From contig JAPPMO010000009.1 of NCBI GenBank assembly GCA_028873975.1, positions 1 to 33,313 on the forward strand: a stretch of DNA of 33,313 nt. The letters run 5' to 3'. Shown here in pieces: positions 22,788 through 31,029 of this stretch (position 1 is the first letter of the stretch; every line of letters begins with the position of its first letter). The position numbers and the translations under genes were made by a program. This stretch comes from Chloroflexota bacterium (lineage in GTDB: Bacteria > Chloroflexota > Anaerolineae > Aggregatilineales > Phototrophicaceae). The notes below the pieces were generated by a model. The model made no database searches. It was given only the letters and a program-made list of their open reading frames with translations, and was not told where the DNA came from.

Positions 22788-24206
22788 CTACTTCGGCGTC
22801 GCCTCTGGCGGCAAGGGGCTGACATAGTCTCTGCCGGCGCGCGCGACTTCGAATTCGGCCGTCGCTTCCGCCAAGAGCTCGGGCTTGGTCAAAAGATCCA
22901 AGCCGGCCAGCGCCATCGCCTTTGCCGCGAAGATCATGCCCTTGGCGCCGATGCTGGATCCACTGGAGGCCACCGTCTGCCAGCTATGTCCGGGTGTGCC
23001 CAGGGGCCAGCAGGTGGTCGTGATCTGACCTGTCGGCGTGATCCAACTAACATCAGCCACTTCGGTCGAGCCGCCCAACAGCGGCGGCGTCGGCGAGTGC
23101 GGCAGCACGCGCTCCCATAAGGGATCGTCAATATCGGCTGGATCAAGCCGGGCGCTGCTGGAAATCTGCGCCCAATCAAAGCCGCGTTTCACCGATCCTT
23201 CGGGAAAACTCGCCTGCAAGGCTTTGGCGAATTCGCGTTCCTGGTCCGAAAAGCGCATGTCGTCAATCTCCGCCATCTTTTCATACAGCAAATCGGACAT
23301 GACATCATTTGGCAAAATCTCGTAGCAGCCGGTGAGAAATTCGATCTCATGCCGGGCGCCGCTCATCAGCGCCGCTCCCTCCGCAATATCACCCATCCAG
23401 CGATACATTTCTTCGACCTGTTCACGGTGGGGGGCGCGCACAAAATACCATACTTGCGCGAAGGCCGGCACAACGTTCGGCGCTTGTCCGCCGCTGGTGA
23501 CGACGCTGTGAATCCGGGATTCCGGCGGCACATGTTCGCGCATATAGTTGACGCCGGCGTCCATCAGCATGACGCCGTCCAGAGCGCTGCGCCCTAACCA
23601 GGGCGATCCCCCGGCATGCGCGGCCACCCCATAAAAGTTGACTCTGAAAGAATTCATCGCCAAAGAGGAGCCATTCCAGGTGATGTTGCTATCGCCCGGA
23701 TGCCAACTTATAGCCGCGTCCAGATCGTCAAAGACGCCGTCGCGAGCCATGAAAGTCTTGCCGACCAAGGTCTCTTCCGCCGGGCAACCATAAAAGCGGA
23801 TCCGGCCTTTGATCCCGCTTTGCCGCAGCGCCGATTTCAAAGCCATTACCGAACCCATGCAAGCCGTTCCAAAGAGGTTGTGACCGCAGCCATGCCCGGG
23901 CCCGCCGGGGTTTATGGGCGACTTTTCGCTGGACAGCTCCTGCGACAAACCTGGGAGCGCGTCGTACTCGCCCAGAAAGCCGATCAGCGGCGCGCCTTCG
24001 CCCCACTCGGCGATAAAAGCGGTCGGCATCCCGCCAGCCCCCCAGGTGATCTCGAATCCCTCCCCAGCCAGTTTTTCCGCCAGGAGTTGAGAAGCGAAGC
24101 TTTCCTCCAAAGCAATTTGCGGATGGTCCCAGATTTCTTTGGCGATGTAACAGAGCTCTTCGTCTTGCTGGTTAATCCGATCCAGAATCAACCCTTTTGC
24201 ATCCAT
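22788..24206 (-). CDS. M20-family amidohydrolase, AbgB-like
   Basis: A 472-residue metal-dependent amidohydrolase that should split an N-acyl or peptide-like bond to free an amino acid; AbgB from E. coli is part of p-aminobenzoyl-glutamate hydrolase and is about 480 residues. Conserved pieces are GFLGEYDALPGLSQE (79-90 region), PGHGCGHNLFGTA (Cys107-Gly-His109), the catalytic glutamates in CPAEETLVGK (144-145), His169 in SWHPGD, and AHAGGSPWLGRSALDG from the dimerisation lid. No partner AbgA subunit is in the window, so it may act as a homomer on another N-acyl amino acid. It opens a tight operon with the aminotransferase and dioxygenase. ATG 24206 is preceded by AAGGGG. A consensus-like promoter and leader lie upstream. 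Confidence 0.88.
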   Translation of the reverse strand: MDAKGLILDRINQQDEELCYIAKEIWDHPQIALEESFASQLLAEKLAGEGFEITWGAGGMPTAFIAEWGEGAPLIGFLGEYDALPGLSQELSSEKSPINPGGPGHGCGHNLFGTACMGSVMALKSALRQSGIKGRIRFYGCPAEETLVGKTFMARDGVFDDLDAAISWHPGDSNITWNGSSLAMNSFRVNFYGVAAHAGGSPWLGRSALDGVMLMDAGVNYMREHVPPESRIHSVVTSGGQAPNVVPAFAQVWYFVRAPHREQVEEMYRWMGDIAEGAALMSGARHEIEFLTGCYEILPNDVMSDLLYEKMAEIDDMRFSDQEREFAKALQASFPEGSVKRGFDWAQISSSARLDPADIDDPLWERVLPHSPTPPLLGGSTEVADVSWITPTGQITTTCWPLGTPGHSWQTVASSGSSIGAKGMIFAAKAMALAGLDLLTKPELLAEATAEFEVARAGRDYVSPLPPEATPK

Positions 24207-24300
24207 AAAGGTTTCCCCTTGCGCTTAAGCTCGACATGCCACGAGATTAGCGCAATCGCCTTGCCTTGAGAATGTCCAATCAGGGGCGGAGGAATGGAAA

Positions 24301-24320
24301 CGCCCCGCGGGAGCGGGGCG
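24301..24320 (-). terminator. GC-rich hairpin between the FprA and M20 genes
   Basis: CGCCCCGC and GCGGGGCG form a perfect 8-bp stem around a 4-base loop; on the minus strand it is followed only by TTTCC. It could end the selA-fprA operon. It also lies downstream of a strong minus-strand promoter (24370-24398), so it could act as a leader attenuator for the M20 operon. Confidence 0.55.
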
Positions 24321-24369
24321 TCGGGGGGTTCAATAAATTTGCTTTCAATAAATCTATCCGTTGAATATA

Positions 24370-24398
24370 AGATTATGTCGACTTCACAAGTTTGTCAA
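24370..24398 (-). promoter_or_regulatory. Near-consensus promoter of the M20-aminotransferase-dioxygenase operon
   Basis: Minus strand: a perfect TTGACA (24398-24393), a 17-bp spacer, TAATCT (24375-24370). Upstream DNA is very AT-rich, as in UP elements. The predicted leader to the ATG at 24206 is about 157 bases and includes two copies of ATTTATTGAA and the hairpin at 24301-24320. Confidence 0.65.
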
Positions 24399-24408
24399 GC
24401 AAATTGGC

Positions 24409-24483
24409 ATAAATTCATAGAAAATCGTATAAATTCGTAAAATCGCTTTACTTTTCTCGAACGCTTAAACATATAAAATTCGA
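24409..24483. repeat. Three short AT-rich direct repeats upstream of the M20 promoter
   Basis: ATAAATTCATA (24409-24419), ATAAATTCGTA (24429-24439) and ATAAAATTCGA (24473-24483), with starts 20 and 44 bases apart, close to whole helical turns. They could be regulator sites or simply an AT-rich activating element. Confidence 0.4.
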
Positions 24484-24494
24484 GCGTCGTCAAA

Positions 24495-25907
24495 CTAGCT
24501 ACTGGCTTCGGTCGCCGGCTCGCTTTTCCCTAAAGCCGCAAGCATGTCCTCGACAGTCGTGAACTTCACACGGCTGCGACCGCTCTCGGCGCCGCGCTGC
24601 CGCTCGATTGCGTCCAGTCTTTCCCAGTCAGCAAAGCTGCAGTATGTCGGTTTGCGCGACTGAATTAGATCGAGAATGGTCTCTTCCCGCGTATCGGCCG
24701 GTTCAAGAACTCGGTCCGCTCCCAAGTCTTCCAGAAAGCGCTCCGCCGACTCGATGGCGTCGGGTTTGTTGGTGCCGATGATGCCGCTGGGTCCGCGTTT
24801 GATCCAGCCGACGACATAATTGCCGAGCAAGCATTCTCCCCCCTCATGGGCTGTCAACACGCGACCATGGTCATTTGGAATCGTGCCCCAGGGATCATAG
24901 AAAGGGACATCGGGCAGCCGGACGCCGCGATATCCAACCGAGCGAAAGACCATATCGACCGGCAGGGTTTCCTGGCGCTCGGTCGCCCTGGGACGCAAAG
25001 AGCCCCGTTCGTCCAGATAGAGTTCGTTACGAACTATCCGTATCGCCTCCACTTTGTCCACACCGATCAAAGCCACCGGCGAAACCAGAAATCGCATGAC
25101 GATTCGTCGAGAGCGCCCACGCAACTCGCGTTTGGCATAGGATCTCAGTATGTCCACATTGCGGGCGGCCGCGCGATCGCCGCTGGCTTTCAATTCATCG
25201 GCGCTGAGTTTGTCCAGGGTCGCCTCTTCCAGCGAAACGACGATGTCCGCGTCCGCCATTTCCCCCAATTCCTTTATCTCCGGATTGGTGAATGCCGCCT
25301 GCGCCGGACCGCGCCGCCCCAGCACAATAATTTCTTCCACCTCGCTGCTCTGCAAAGTTTCGAGCGCGTAGTCGGCGATATCCGTTTCATAAAGTTCTTC
25401 GCTTGCGCGCGCCAGTATACGCGCGACATCCATGGCGACATTTCCCACGCCGATCACGGCGACGCGCTTGATGCCGGTCAAATCGAAGTCGTAATCGTGA
25501 TAGTCCGGATGCCCGTTGTACCAACCCACGAATTCTGTCGCGGCAAAGCTGTTGGCTAAATCTTCGCCTGGGATCCCCAGCTTTTTGTCGGTCTGCGCGC
25601 CCACTGCATATATGATGCCATGATAATGATTGCTGAGATCCCTCCTTGTTAGGTCGGCGCCGAATTCGATATTGCCGAAGAAATTGAATCGCTCGTGCTT
25701 GGCGATCCGACTATACAGTTTTGTGACCGATTTGATCTTGGCGTGATCGGGAGCGACGCCGCCGCGCACCAAGCCAAAGGGGGTTGGCAAGCGCTCGTAC
25801 ATATCGACGTAAATCAGGGGAGCGCTCTGTTTGAGCAAGTGGTCCGCGGCGTAAAAGCCTGATGGGCCGGACCCGATAATGGCGACGCGAATCTGTGCCG
25901 GAGCCAT
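24495..25907 (-). CDS. fprA: Ferredoxin-NADP(+) reductase, FprA/adrenodoxin-reductase type
   Basis: A 470-residue flavoprotein moving electrons between NADP(H) and a ferredoxin. The FAD motif VAIIGSGPSGFYAADHLL (8-25) is followed by YERLPTPFGLVRGGVAPDH, the hallmark of adrenodoxin-reductase-like enzymes. The NADP motif VIGVGNVAMDVARIL begins at residue 151; GRRGPAQAAFTNPEIKEL and the C-terminal GNYVVGWIKRGPSGIIGTNK are also diagnostic. Length is close to FprA (about 455). No ferredoxin domain is fused. The ATG at 25907 has a GAGGAG site and lies 32 bases after the M24 peptidase gene, so it is probably the last gene of the operon that starts at 28995. Its ferredoxin partner is not in the window. 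Confidence 0.92.
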   Translation of the reverse strand: MAPAQIRVAIIGSGPSGFYAADHLLKQSAPLIYVDMYERLPTPFGLVRGGVAPDHAKIKSVTKLYSRIAKHERFNFFGNIEFGADLTRRDLSNHYHGIIYAVGAQTDKKLGIPGEDLANSFAATEFVGWYNGHPDYHDYDFDLTGIKRVAVIGVGNVAMDVARILARASEELYETDIADYALETLQSSEVEEIIVLGRRGPAQAAFTNPEIKELGEMADADIVVSLEEATLDKLSADELKASGDRAAARNVDILRSYAKRELRGRSRRIVMRFLVSPVALIGVDKVEAIRIVRNELYLDERGSLRPRATERQETLPVDMVFRSVGYRGVRLPDVPFYDPWGTIPNDHGRVLTAHEGGECLLGNYVVGWIKRGPSGIIGTNKPDAIESAERFLEDLGADRVLEPADTREETILDLIQSRKPTYCSFADWERLDAIERQRGAESGRSRVKFTTVEDMLAALGKSEPATEASS

Positions 25908-25939
25908 GTTCTCCTCGTAGATTATTCTGCGACTGGTAC

Positions 25940-27166
25940 TTAACCAAGTGGAATCACAAGATCCTTGCGAAAGGACGTCAACGAGACCAATGCGCCGCTC
26001 TCGTCAATCACAAAGAGGTCTTCCACCCGAACGCCATAACCACGGTCAGGATAATACAAGCCAGGTTCAATGGTCAAGACATTCCCGATCTGAAAGACAT
26101 CGTCGCGTCTTGTGTGGCTAATGGATGGACTCTCGTGAATGTCGATGCCGACGCCGTGGCCAAGCGTATGGATATAGCCTTCCATCGCGCGCGGATCTGA
26201 GCGGATCGTCGGATGTCCTTTCGCTTCATAATGATCCAAGACCGCTTCCTGCATCAGATGGGTTGGCTTGTTCAATCCAAAGGTCTCTACTGAAATGTCA
26301 AAAGCCTCCATCACAGTGTCATAGGCTTCTCGCACCTCGGGCGGCGCATAGCCAATACACCAGGTCCGCGTCATATCGTGATGGTATCCGCCGCCCGGCT
26401 CTCTCGGGAACAAGTCAAAGACAATCGCCTGGCCCGTTTTTAATGGCATGTCCGGTTCTCCGCGGCTATGGGGAAAACCCGCGTCCCGCCCTTGCGCGAA
26501 AATCGTGTTGGTGTCTTCCAAACCGCGCGCCATCAGTTCGCGCCGCACCAGGCTCTTGATATCGCCAATGGTCACTTGCTGGCCAGATTGGTCGAAGAGG
26601 AACTCGCCTTCAACATCCAGTCCGGCGATATAATCCCAAACAGTTTCCATCACCGAATTGGCGCCTTCCGCCACCGATTTAAGCCGGTTGATCTCTCGTT
26701 GATCTTTGGTCAGCATCGCCTGCTCGAAGAGTGTATTTTTTCCTTCCGCCACGAATTCATATTGAGGAAGAAATTCGCGCAGCGCATCTTGCAGAGCAAT
26801 TGTTTTGTTGATCTGCCAGGCGCCGTATAGTCCGACGCGTCCCCGGTTTAAGCCCATCTCCGACAGAATATCCGTCCACAGCAGGGCGGTGGCCTGGTAG
26901 CTGTCACCCTCCGCCGCCGCCAGCCGCTCGTGAAAGCCCAGCTCGGCATCCGTCCGCAGTTTCAAGCCGCTCTTTTGCGCTTCTTCCAATTCCATACGGC
27001 TGCAAACGAGCAGCGGCTCCTGCCCGCTCGACTTGAAGATCGATCCGTGGGTGATATGCGCGCCATTGCTCAGGTAGAACCGAATCGCGTTGAATTCTTC
27101 GCCGCCCGTGACGACAAAGGCGTCCAGGTCGCGCTCCTGCATCAACCGGTCCAAATCAGACTTCAT
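25940..27166 (-). CDS. M24-family metallopeptidase (Xaa-Pro dipeptidase-like)
   Basis: A 408-residue pita-bread-fold peptidase with a creatinase-like N-terminal domain. The five metal ligands are visible: the Asp in FDLFPRE, the Asp in YHHDMTRT, the His in LGHGVGIDIHE, and the glutamates in TIEPGLYYPD and VRVEDLF. It should cleave Xaa-Pro or related N-terminal bonds with two divalent metals. I start it at ATG 27166: AAAGGA precedes this codon, and the N-terminus MKSDLDRLMQERDLDAFVVT matches the family. Upstream in-frame codons to 27271 lie wholly inside selA and are not family-like. It overlaps the end of selA by 11 bases, which suggests translational coupling. Confidence 0.88.
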   Translation of the reverse strand: MKSDLDRLMQERDLDAFVVTGGEEFNAIRFYLSNGAHITHGSIFKSSGQEPLLVCSRMELEEAQKSGLKLRTDAELGFHERLAAAEGDSYQATALLWTDILSEMGLNRGRVGLYGAWQINKTIALQDALREFLPQYEFVAEGKNTLFEQAMLTKDQREINRLKSVAEGANSVMETVWDYIAGLDVEGEFLFDQSGQQVTIGDIKSLVRRELMARGLEDTNTIFAQGRDAGFPHSRGEPDMPLKTGQAIVFDLFPREPGGGYHHDMTRTWCIGYAPPEVREAYDTVMEAFDISVETFGLNKPTHLMQEAVLDHYEAKGHPTIRSDPRAMEGYIHTLGHGVGIDIHESPSISHTRRDDVFQIGNVLTIEPGLYYPDRGYGVRVEDLFVIDESGALVSLTSFRKDLVIPLG

Positions 27167-28553
27167 GATTGCGATCCTTTCTCTGCTCTTCATCAATCGC
27201 AAGCCCCGACAAGACGCGCAACAAGTCCGCCTCTTGCTCGGGCAAAACTGTGCGCGGATCCAGCAGCACATGACTTTTCGAAACGCGGGCTATCACAGGT
27301 GGATCCGCTTGCCGAAGCCCCGCGCTAAACCGAGCCGGGGAGGCAACTGCAATCGCCAGTAGACGCGTGGGAAGGTCTGTGCCCGGCAAACTGCCGCCGC
27401 CGACTGTCGATCGCCCGTCCACAACCTTGCCGCCGATTTGCGCGGCCCAACGCTCGGCGCAGGCTTCAATTTCGTCGAGCTGCCGCGCGATCATTCGCCA
27501 AATTGGCACCTGTTGCAAAGCCTCGTCGCGAAGATAGTGCTGCAAGGTCGCGATGAGGGCGGCATAGGTCAGTTTGTCAACGCGCAGCGCGCGCGCCAGC
27601 GGGTGGCGCTTCAGTCTTGCGATCAATGCCGCCTTCCCGACAATGATTCCCGCTTGCGGCCCGCCCAGCAGTTTATCCCCGCTAAAACAGACCAGATCAA
27701 ATCCGGCCGAAATACTGTCTTGTATTGTCGGCTCGTATGCCAATCCGAATTTTCTGGTATCGATGAGCGTACCGCTGCCCAGGTCGTCAACCGCCAGTAT
27801 TCCATGCTGACGGGCGCATGCGACCAATTTGCTCAAGGGCGGCTGCTCAACGAAACCAAGCTGGCGAAAGTTTGAGGCATGGACGCGCAGCAACATGGCT
27901 GTTTGCTCGTTCGCAGCCGCTTCATAGTCCTCAATCCGCGTGCGGTTGGTCGTGCCCACTTCAACCAGCGTCGCGCCGCTCTCTTGCATAATGGCTGGAA
28001 TACGAAATCCCCCGCCGATTTCAACTAACTGGCCGCGCGATATGATTACCTCGCGATCACTCGCGAGCGCGCTCAAGATCAGAATCAACGCGGCAGCATT
28101 GTTGTTGAGCGCAATCGCGTCTTCGGCGCCGGTCAAAGCGCGCAGGAGTTCCGCGGCGTGAACCAGACGGCTTCCGCGCTCGCCCACTTCCAAGTCGTAT
28201 TCCAGCGTATTGTACCTGCCAGCGACGGCGGACATTGCCGCCTGAGCCGCCTCTGACAAAGGGGCGCGCCCCAGATTTGTGTGGATGACTACGCCGGTCG
28301 CATTGATGACGGGACGCAGGCTCGGTTGAAAATCCCTTCGCAAATCGTGAGTAATCCGATCCAACACTGCGGATTCCGAGATGTCTAGCTGCTGCTCGGC
28401 GAGAAGGCCGCGCCGCGCTGATTCCAGGTCAGCGCGGATGGCTTCAACCACCAATTGGCGGCTGTATTGTTTGATCAAGTTTTGGACACGGTCCCGTGAC
28501 AGCAGTCGATCCACGGACGGCAGCTTGCGCAACCAATCCCGCTTATCGTTCAT
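27156..28553 (-). CDS. selA: L-seryl-tRNA(Sec) selenium transferase
   Basis: A 465-residue PLP enzyme that turns Ser-tRNA(Sec) into Sec-tRNA(Sec) using selenophosphate. The N-terminal tRNA-binding domain includes LRKLPSVDRLL; the core begins LRPVINATGVVIHTNLGRAP, a very characteristic SelA block, followed by YNTLEYDLEVGERGSR. The PLP lysine is Lys294 in CFSGDKLLGGPQAG, at nearly the E. coli number. VDDLGSGTLIDT and RALRVDKLTYAAL are also typical. The full length and active site suggest the organism makes selenoproteins. selB, selC and selD are not in the window, and no in-frame-TGA selenoprotein was recognised. It overlaps the gene before it and the gene after it by 11 bases each. Confidence 0.96.
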   Translation of the reverse strand: MNDKRDWLRKLPSVDRLLSRDRVQNLIKQYSRQLVVEAIRADLESARRGLLAEQQLDISESAVLDRITHDLRRDFQPSLRPVINATGVVIHTNLGRAPLSEAAQAAMSAVAGRYNTLEYDLEVGERGSRLVHAAELLRALTGAEDAIALNNNAAALILILSALASDREVIISRGQLVEIGGGFRIPAIMQESGATLVEVGTTNRTRIEDYEAAANEQTAMLLRVHASNFRQLGFVEQPPLSKLVACARQHGILAVDDLGSGTLIDTRKFGLAYEPTIQDSISAGFDLVCFSGDKLLGGPQAGIIVGKAALIARLKRHPLARALRVDKLTYAALIATLQHYLRDEALQQVPIWRMIARQLDEIEACAERWAAQIGGKVVDGRSTVGGGSLPGTDLPTRLLAIAVASPARFSAGLRQADPPVIARVSKSHVLLDPRTVLPEQEADLLRVLSGLAIDEEQRKDRNHEV

Positions 28554-28995
28554 GCGCCAATTCCCGGTTGCGGAGGAAGATCTCGATAACCAGGAGAATC
28601 AATACCAAGATCAATACAAAGGGCAATGACAAAGCGCGCGGGATCAATAGCCAGGCGCTGCCAACAACCAGCATCCCAGCCCAGACGCTCCGTCGCACAA
28701 TTACGCCGGCCGGCAGTGGATCATCATTTACCGAGGTAAAGCGCAGGCTGAAAAAACGCAGAATCGGAAGAACTGATCCGGTAATCGCAATTTGCAGCAA
28801 AATAAAAAACAGCCATAGCTCGCCGCCAATGCGGGGGCGCGTCGTGGCTACCAACTGAAGCAAACCGCCCCAGCCAACAACTGCCATGACAATCGCCGCC
28901 AGAAGCACGCCATGCTGTTCTGCGGAAGGCCTGGTTTCTCGGGCATCCTCAGATGAAACCGACCGCAATTCCGGCAATCGACTGGGCAACATCAA
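28543..28995 (-). CDS. Small four-span membrane protein upstream of selA
   Basis: A 150-residue protein of unknown family. After a charged N-terminus (about 27 residues) there are four hydrophobic segments: about 30-50 (LLAAIVMAVVGWGGLLQLVA), 59-78, 103-120 and 122-142, ending in a basic tail (LRNRELAHER). The short size and even span spacing suggest a simple membrane bundle. Its 3' end overlaps selA by 11 bases, so the two are translationally coupled. This pairing could be chance operon membership or a link to selenium handling; nothing in the sequence decides. An extended -10 element lies about 40 bases upstream of the ATG. Confidence 0.72.
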   Translation of the reverse strand: MMLPSRLPELRSVSSEDARETRPSAEQHGVLLAAIVMAVVGWGGLLQLVATTRPRIGGELWLFFILLQIAITGSVLPILRFFSLRFTSVNDDPLPAGVIVRRSVWAGMLVVGSAWLLIPRALSLPFVLILVLILLVIEIFLRNRELAHER

Positions 28996-29033
28996 CGTTT
29001 CCTGAAATGAAACCTGTTTTCTTCGACGGTATC

Positions 29034-29042
29034 AGTATATCA
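29034..29042 (-). promoter_or_regulatory. Extended -10 upstream of the selA operon
   Basis: Minus strand TGATATACT (29042-29034), an extended -10 with no good -35. It lies 39 bases before the ATG at 28995. Confidence 0.45.
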
Positions 29043-29050
29043 GAATGAAG

Positions 29051-29083
29051 ATAAAATGGCGATCCGCTGGGTACAGATCGCCA
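29051..29083 (-). terminator. Rho-independent terminator of the BTAD regulator gene
   Basis: TGGCGATC (29057-29064) and GATCGCCA (29076-29083) form a perfect 8-bp stem with an 11-base loop, followed on the minus strand by TTTTAT. It begins 26 bases after the regulator's stop codon. Confidence 0.75.
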
Positions 29084-29108
29084 AAGGGCTGCGCGCGCGA
29101 AATCGCGA

Positions 29109-30404
29109 CTATTGCCCAAGAGCGCGCAGCAGCGCCTGCGTTTCCTCCGAGGGCGCGACGCCAAGCCTTCTCTTAAGCATGCGCTCCAGCAAAGTGTATT
29201 GCTGACGCGCATCGTCATTGCGCCCCATATTGATATACATCTGGATAACTTTCCGGTGGATGTCTTCACGCTGCGGCGCTTCCCGCAGTACTCTGACGTA
29301 GGAACCGAGGGCCCGCTCCCATTCTCCCCGCCCGGCTTGCAGGTTCGCCAAGCCAATTAACGCTTCGGCGTACATTGTCTGCAGCTGTTTCCGTCTCGCC
29401 TCTACCCAAGGGAGCTTGACCGTATGCAAGAATGGCGCTTTGTAGATGTCCACCGCGTGTCTGAACAAAACTTCCTTCTCGTGGGGATTGTCGGACCGCA
29501 ACGCCCCTTCCATGGCCTGCTCGAAATCGGCAACATCGTAGTGGCGCACGATCTTGTCGCTTGGCACATAGAAACCGGCGGAATAGGTCGTGAGTTCGTA
29601 ATTCTCCTCATCGTCGATTTGCATCGAGATTCGTTCGGTTATCTTGCGCTTTGTTACATGAAAGACATTGGTCGCATCTTTTATTGACAGCTTGGGCCAG
29701 AAGATTTCGAATATCTGATCGCGCGTGACCAAGGGATTGTCGACGAAATAAAAGAAAAGATTCCGAGGCAGGGCGCCGTCCCAACTGCGGATTTCCCGTC
29801 CGTTGGAAATAGCGTGACCGCGGCCAAAAGCATACACTTCTAACTGTGGTTTGGGGGGCGCTTCTTTGGTGAACATAAGATTATTGGAACGATGCGCAGT
29901 ACCCAAGACCACAGCCTGATCCCGGTTGACCCAGTTGATCCATGGCTCGTAAGTGAGCAATCGAGAGTTCAAGGCCAACTGCGTGTTGGCGGGCAAGTTG
30001 TCGACCAGGGCAGTCATAAAGGCGCGGAATTCCGCATCCTGCGGCACACGATCAAGCTCGTCAAGAAATAGTACCGCGCGTTCCAAATCAATATGTTCGA
30101 AATCCGCAGCCAAAGCCGCGCCCATTTCTTCCGCGCCCCGCCCCGCCAACGCGTCAGAGAGTCCCCCGCCAAAACCGTCCAATACCAACTGCAACTCTTC
30201 GAGCAATCCTTTTACCCAAACCTGCAAACTGTCGGCTTCGTCCGGGATTCGATGATACAGCAGTCCTTCGCCAATATCGTTCAGAAAATAACTCAAAAAG
30301 ACGTTTCTAAAGTTTGCCCAGGGATAAAGCAGTATCACTCGCTTGCCCCTGGCGAGATCTCTAAACGACTCGAAGGAAACATTCGCGACTTCATTGGCTA
30401 ACAT
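29109..30404 (-). CDS. Winged-helix/BTAD transcription regulator with a degenerate NTPase-like N-terminus
   Basis: A 431-residue regulator from ATG 30404, chosen because AAAGG lies seven bases upstream; an in-frame ATG at 30446 lacks such a site. Counted from this start, residues about 186-275 form a SARP-type winged helix (LEVYAFGRGHAISNG, then FFYFVDNPLVTRDQIFEIFW and NVFHVTKRKITERI). Residues about 290-431 form a BTAD/TPR-like domain (VRHYDVADFEQAMEGAL, ALIGLANLQAGRGEWERAL). The first 160 residues align in layout with STAND-type ATPases: a Walker-B-like VLFLDELD at 111-118 and a sensor-like TQLALNSRLLT. The Walker A site is lost: the corresponding RVILLYPWANFRNVF has no GK[ST]. The protein therefore probably does not hydrolyse ATP. 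Targets are unknown. It has its own promoter and terminator. Confidence 0.82.
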   Translation of the reverse strand: MLANEVANVSFESFRDLARGKRVILLYPWANFRNVFLSYFLNDIGEGLLYHRIPDEADSLQVWVKGLLEELQLVLDGFGGGLSDALAGRGAEEMGAALAADFEHIDLERAVLFLDELDRVPQDAEFRAFMTALVDNLPANTQLALNSRLLTYEPWINWVNRDQAVVLGTAHRSNNLMFTKEAPPKPQLEVYAFGRGHAISNGREIRSWDGALPRNLFFYFVDNPLVTRDQIFEIFWPKLSIKDATNVFHVTKRKITERISMQIDDEENYELTTYSAGFYVPSDKIVRHYDVADFEQAMEGALRSDNPHEKEVLFRHAVDIYKAPFLHTVKLPWVEARRKQLQTMYAEALIGLANLQAGRGEWERALGSYVRVLREAPQREDIHRKVIQMYINMGRNDDARQQYTLLERMLKRRLGVAPSEETQALLRALGQ

Positions 30405-30487
30405 TTTGAAACCTTTCGATGTATTTACAGCGACGATAGTGTCCATAACCCGCAGGCTACAAACAATAAAGGTGACACAGTTGCATA

Positions 30488-30516
30488 ACTATAACACCGA
30501 TAAAGCCGCCCTACAA
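30488..30516 (-). promoter_or_regulatory. Promoter of the BTAD regulator gene
   Basis: Minus strand: TTGTAG (30516-30511), a 17-bp spacer, TATAGT (30493-30488). It gives a leader of about 77 bases to the preferred ATG. Confidence 0.55.
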
Positions 30517-31029
30517 ACGAAATCGTCCTCGTTGGCGCGCAAAGAATCCATTGCGATTTTCTAGGCGCTAACATATTATCGACTATCTGAACATTATAGT
30601 TAGTGGTCCCGGGCTGTTCGGCAGACATCGAAGTATGCTTCGTACATAATTTGTTTCAAAGTAGCGACAGCCGGCGATCGCAGCATACCGATACCTGACA
30701 GGGCTTTTACAAACTAAAGAAATATTAACTTGTCCTGCGGTTTTGGTTTCGTTTGTCGAAGGCAAGCCTGCAACCGGAAATCGACCAGCGGCAATCCCGG
30801 ATGATTTACAATATCGGATACAAACATCTTATAATCGGAATTGTAACGCCGGTTCAATTCGAAAGCAAAGGAAAATATCTGCAGTTGCCAGTCAACTTGC
30901 GCGCAGCCACGCGCATTGATGAGATTCTCTAAAGACTGCCGGATTAAATGTAATGAGGGTGGGCTTGAACTGGCAATAGCGCGGGAAACTGCAAGCCTGG
31001 CTTGGCTTGGTAACGTCGGTGGCCTTTGG
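30517..31029. other. Gene-free stretch of about 510 bases
   Basis: Reading frames here are short, lack ribosome-binding sites and have no family resemblance. Visible signals are an inverted repeat CGAAG-TATG-CTTCG (30629-30642) and a perfect plus-strand TATAAT at 30830-30835 with a weak TTACAA 18 bases before it. No gene follows that promoter-like site before the antisense cyclophilin. It could drive a small RNA; I cannot show one. Confidence 0.4.
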
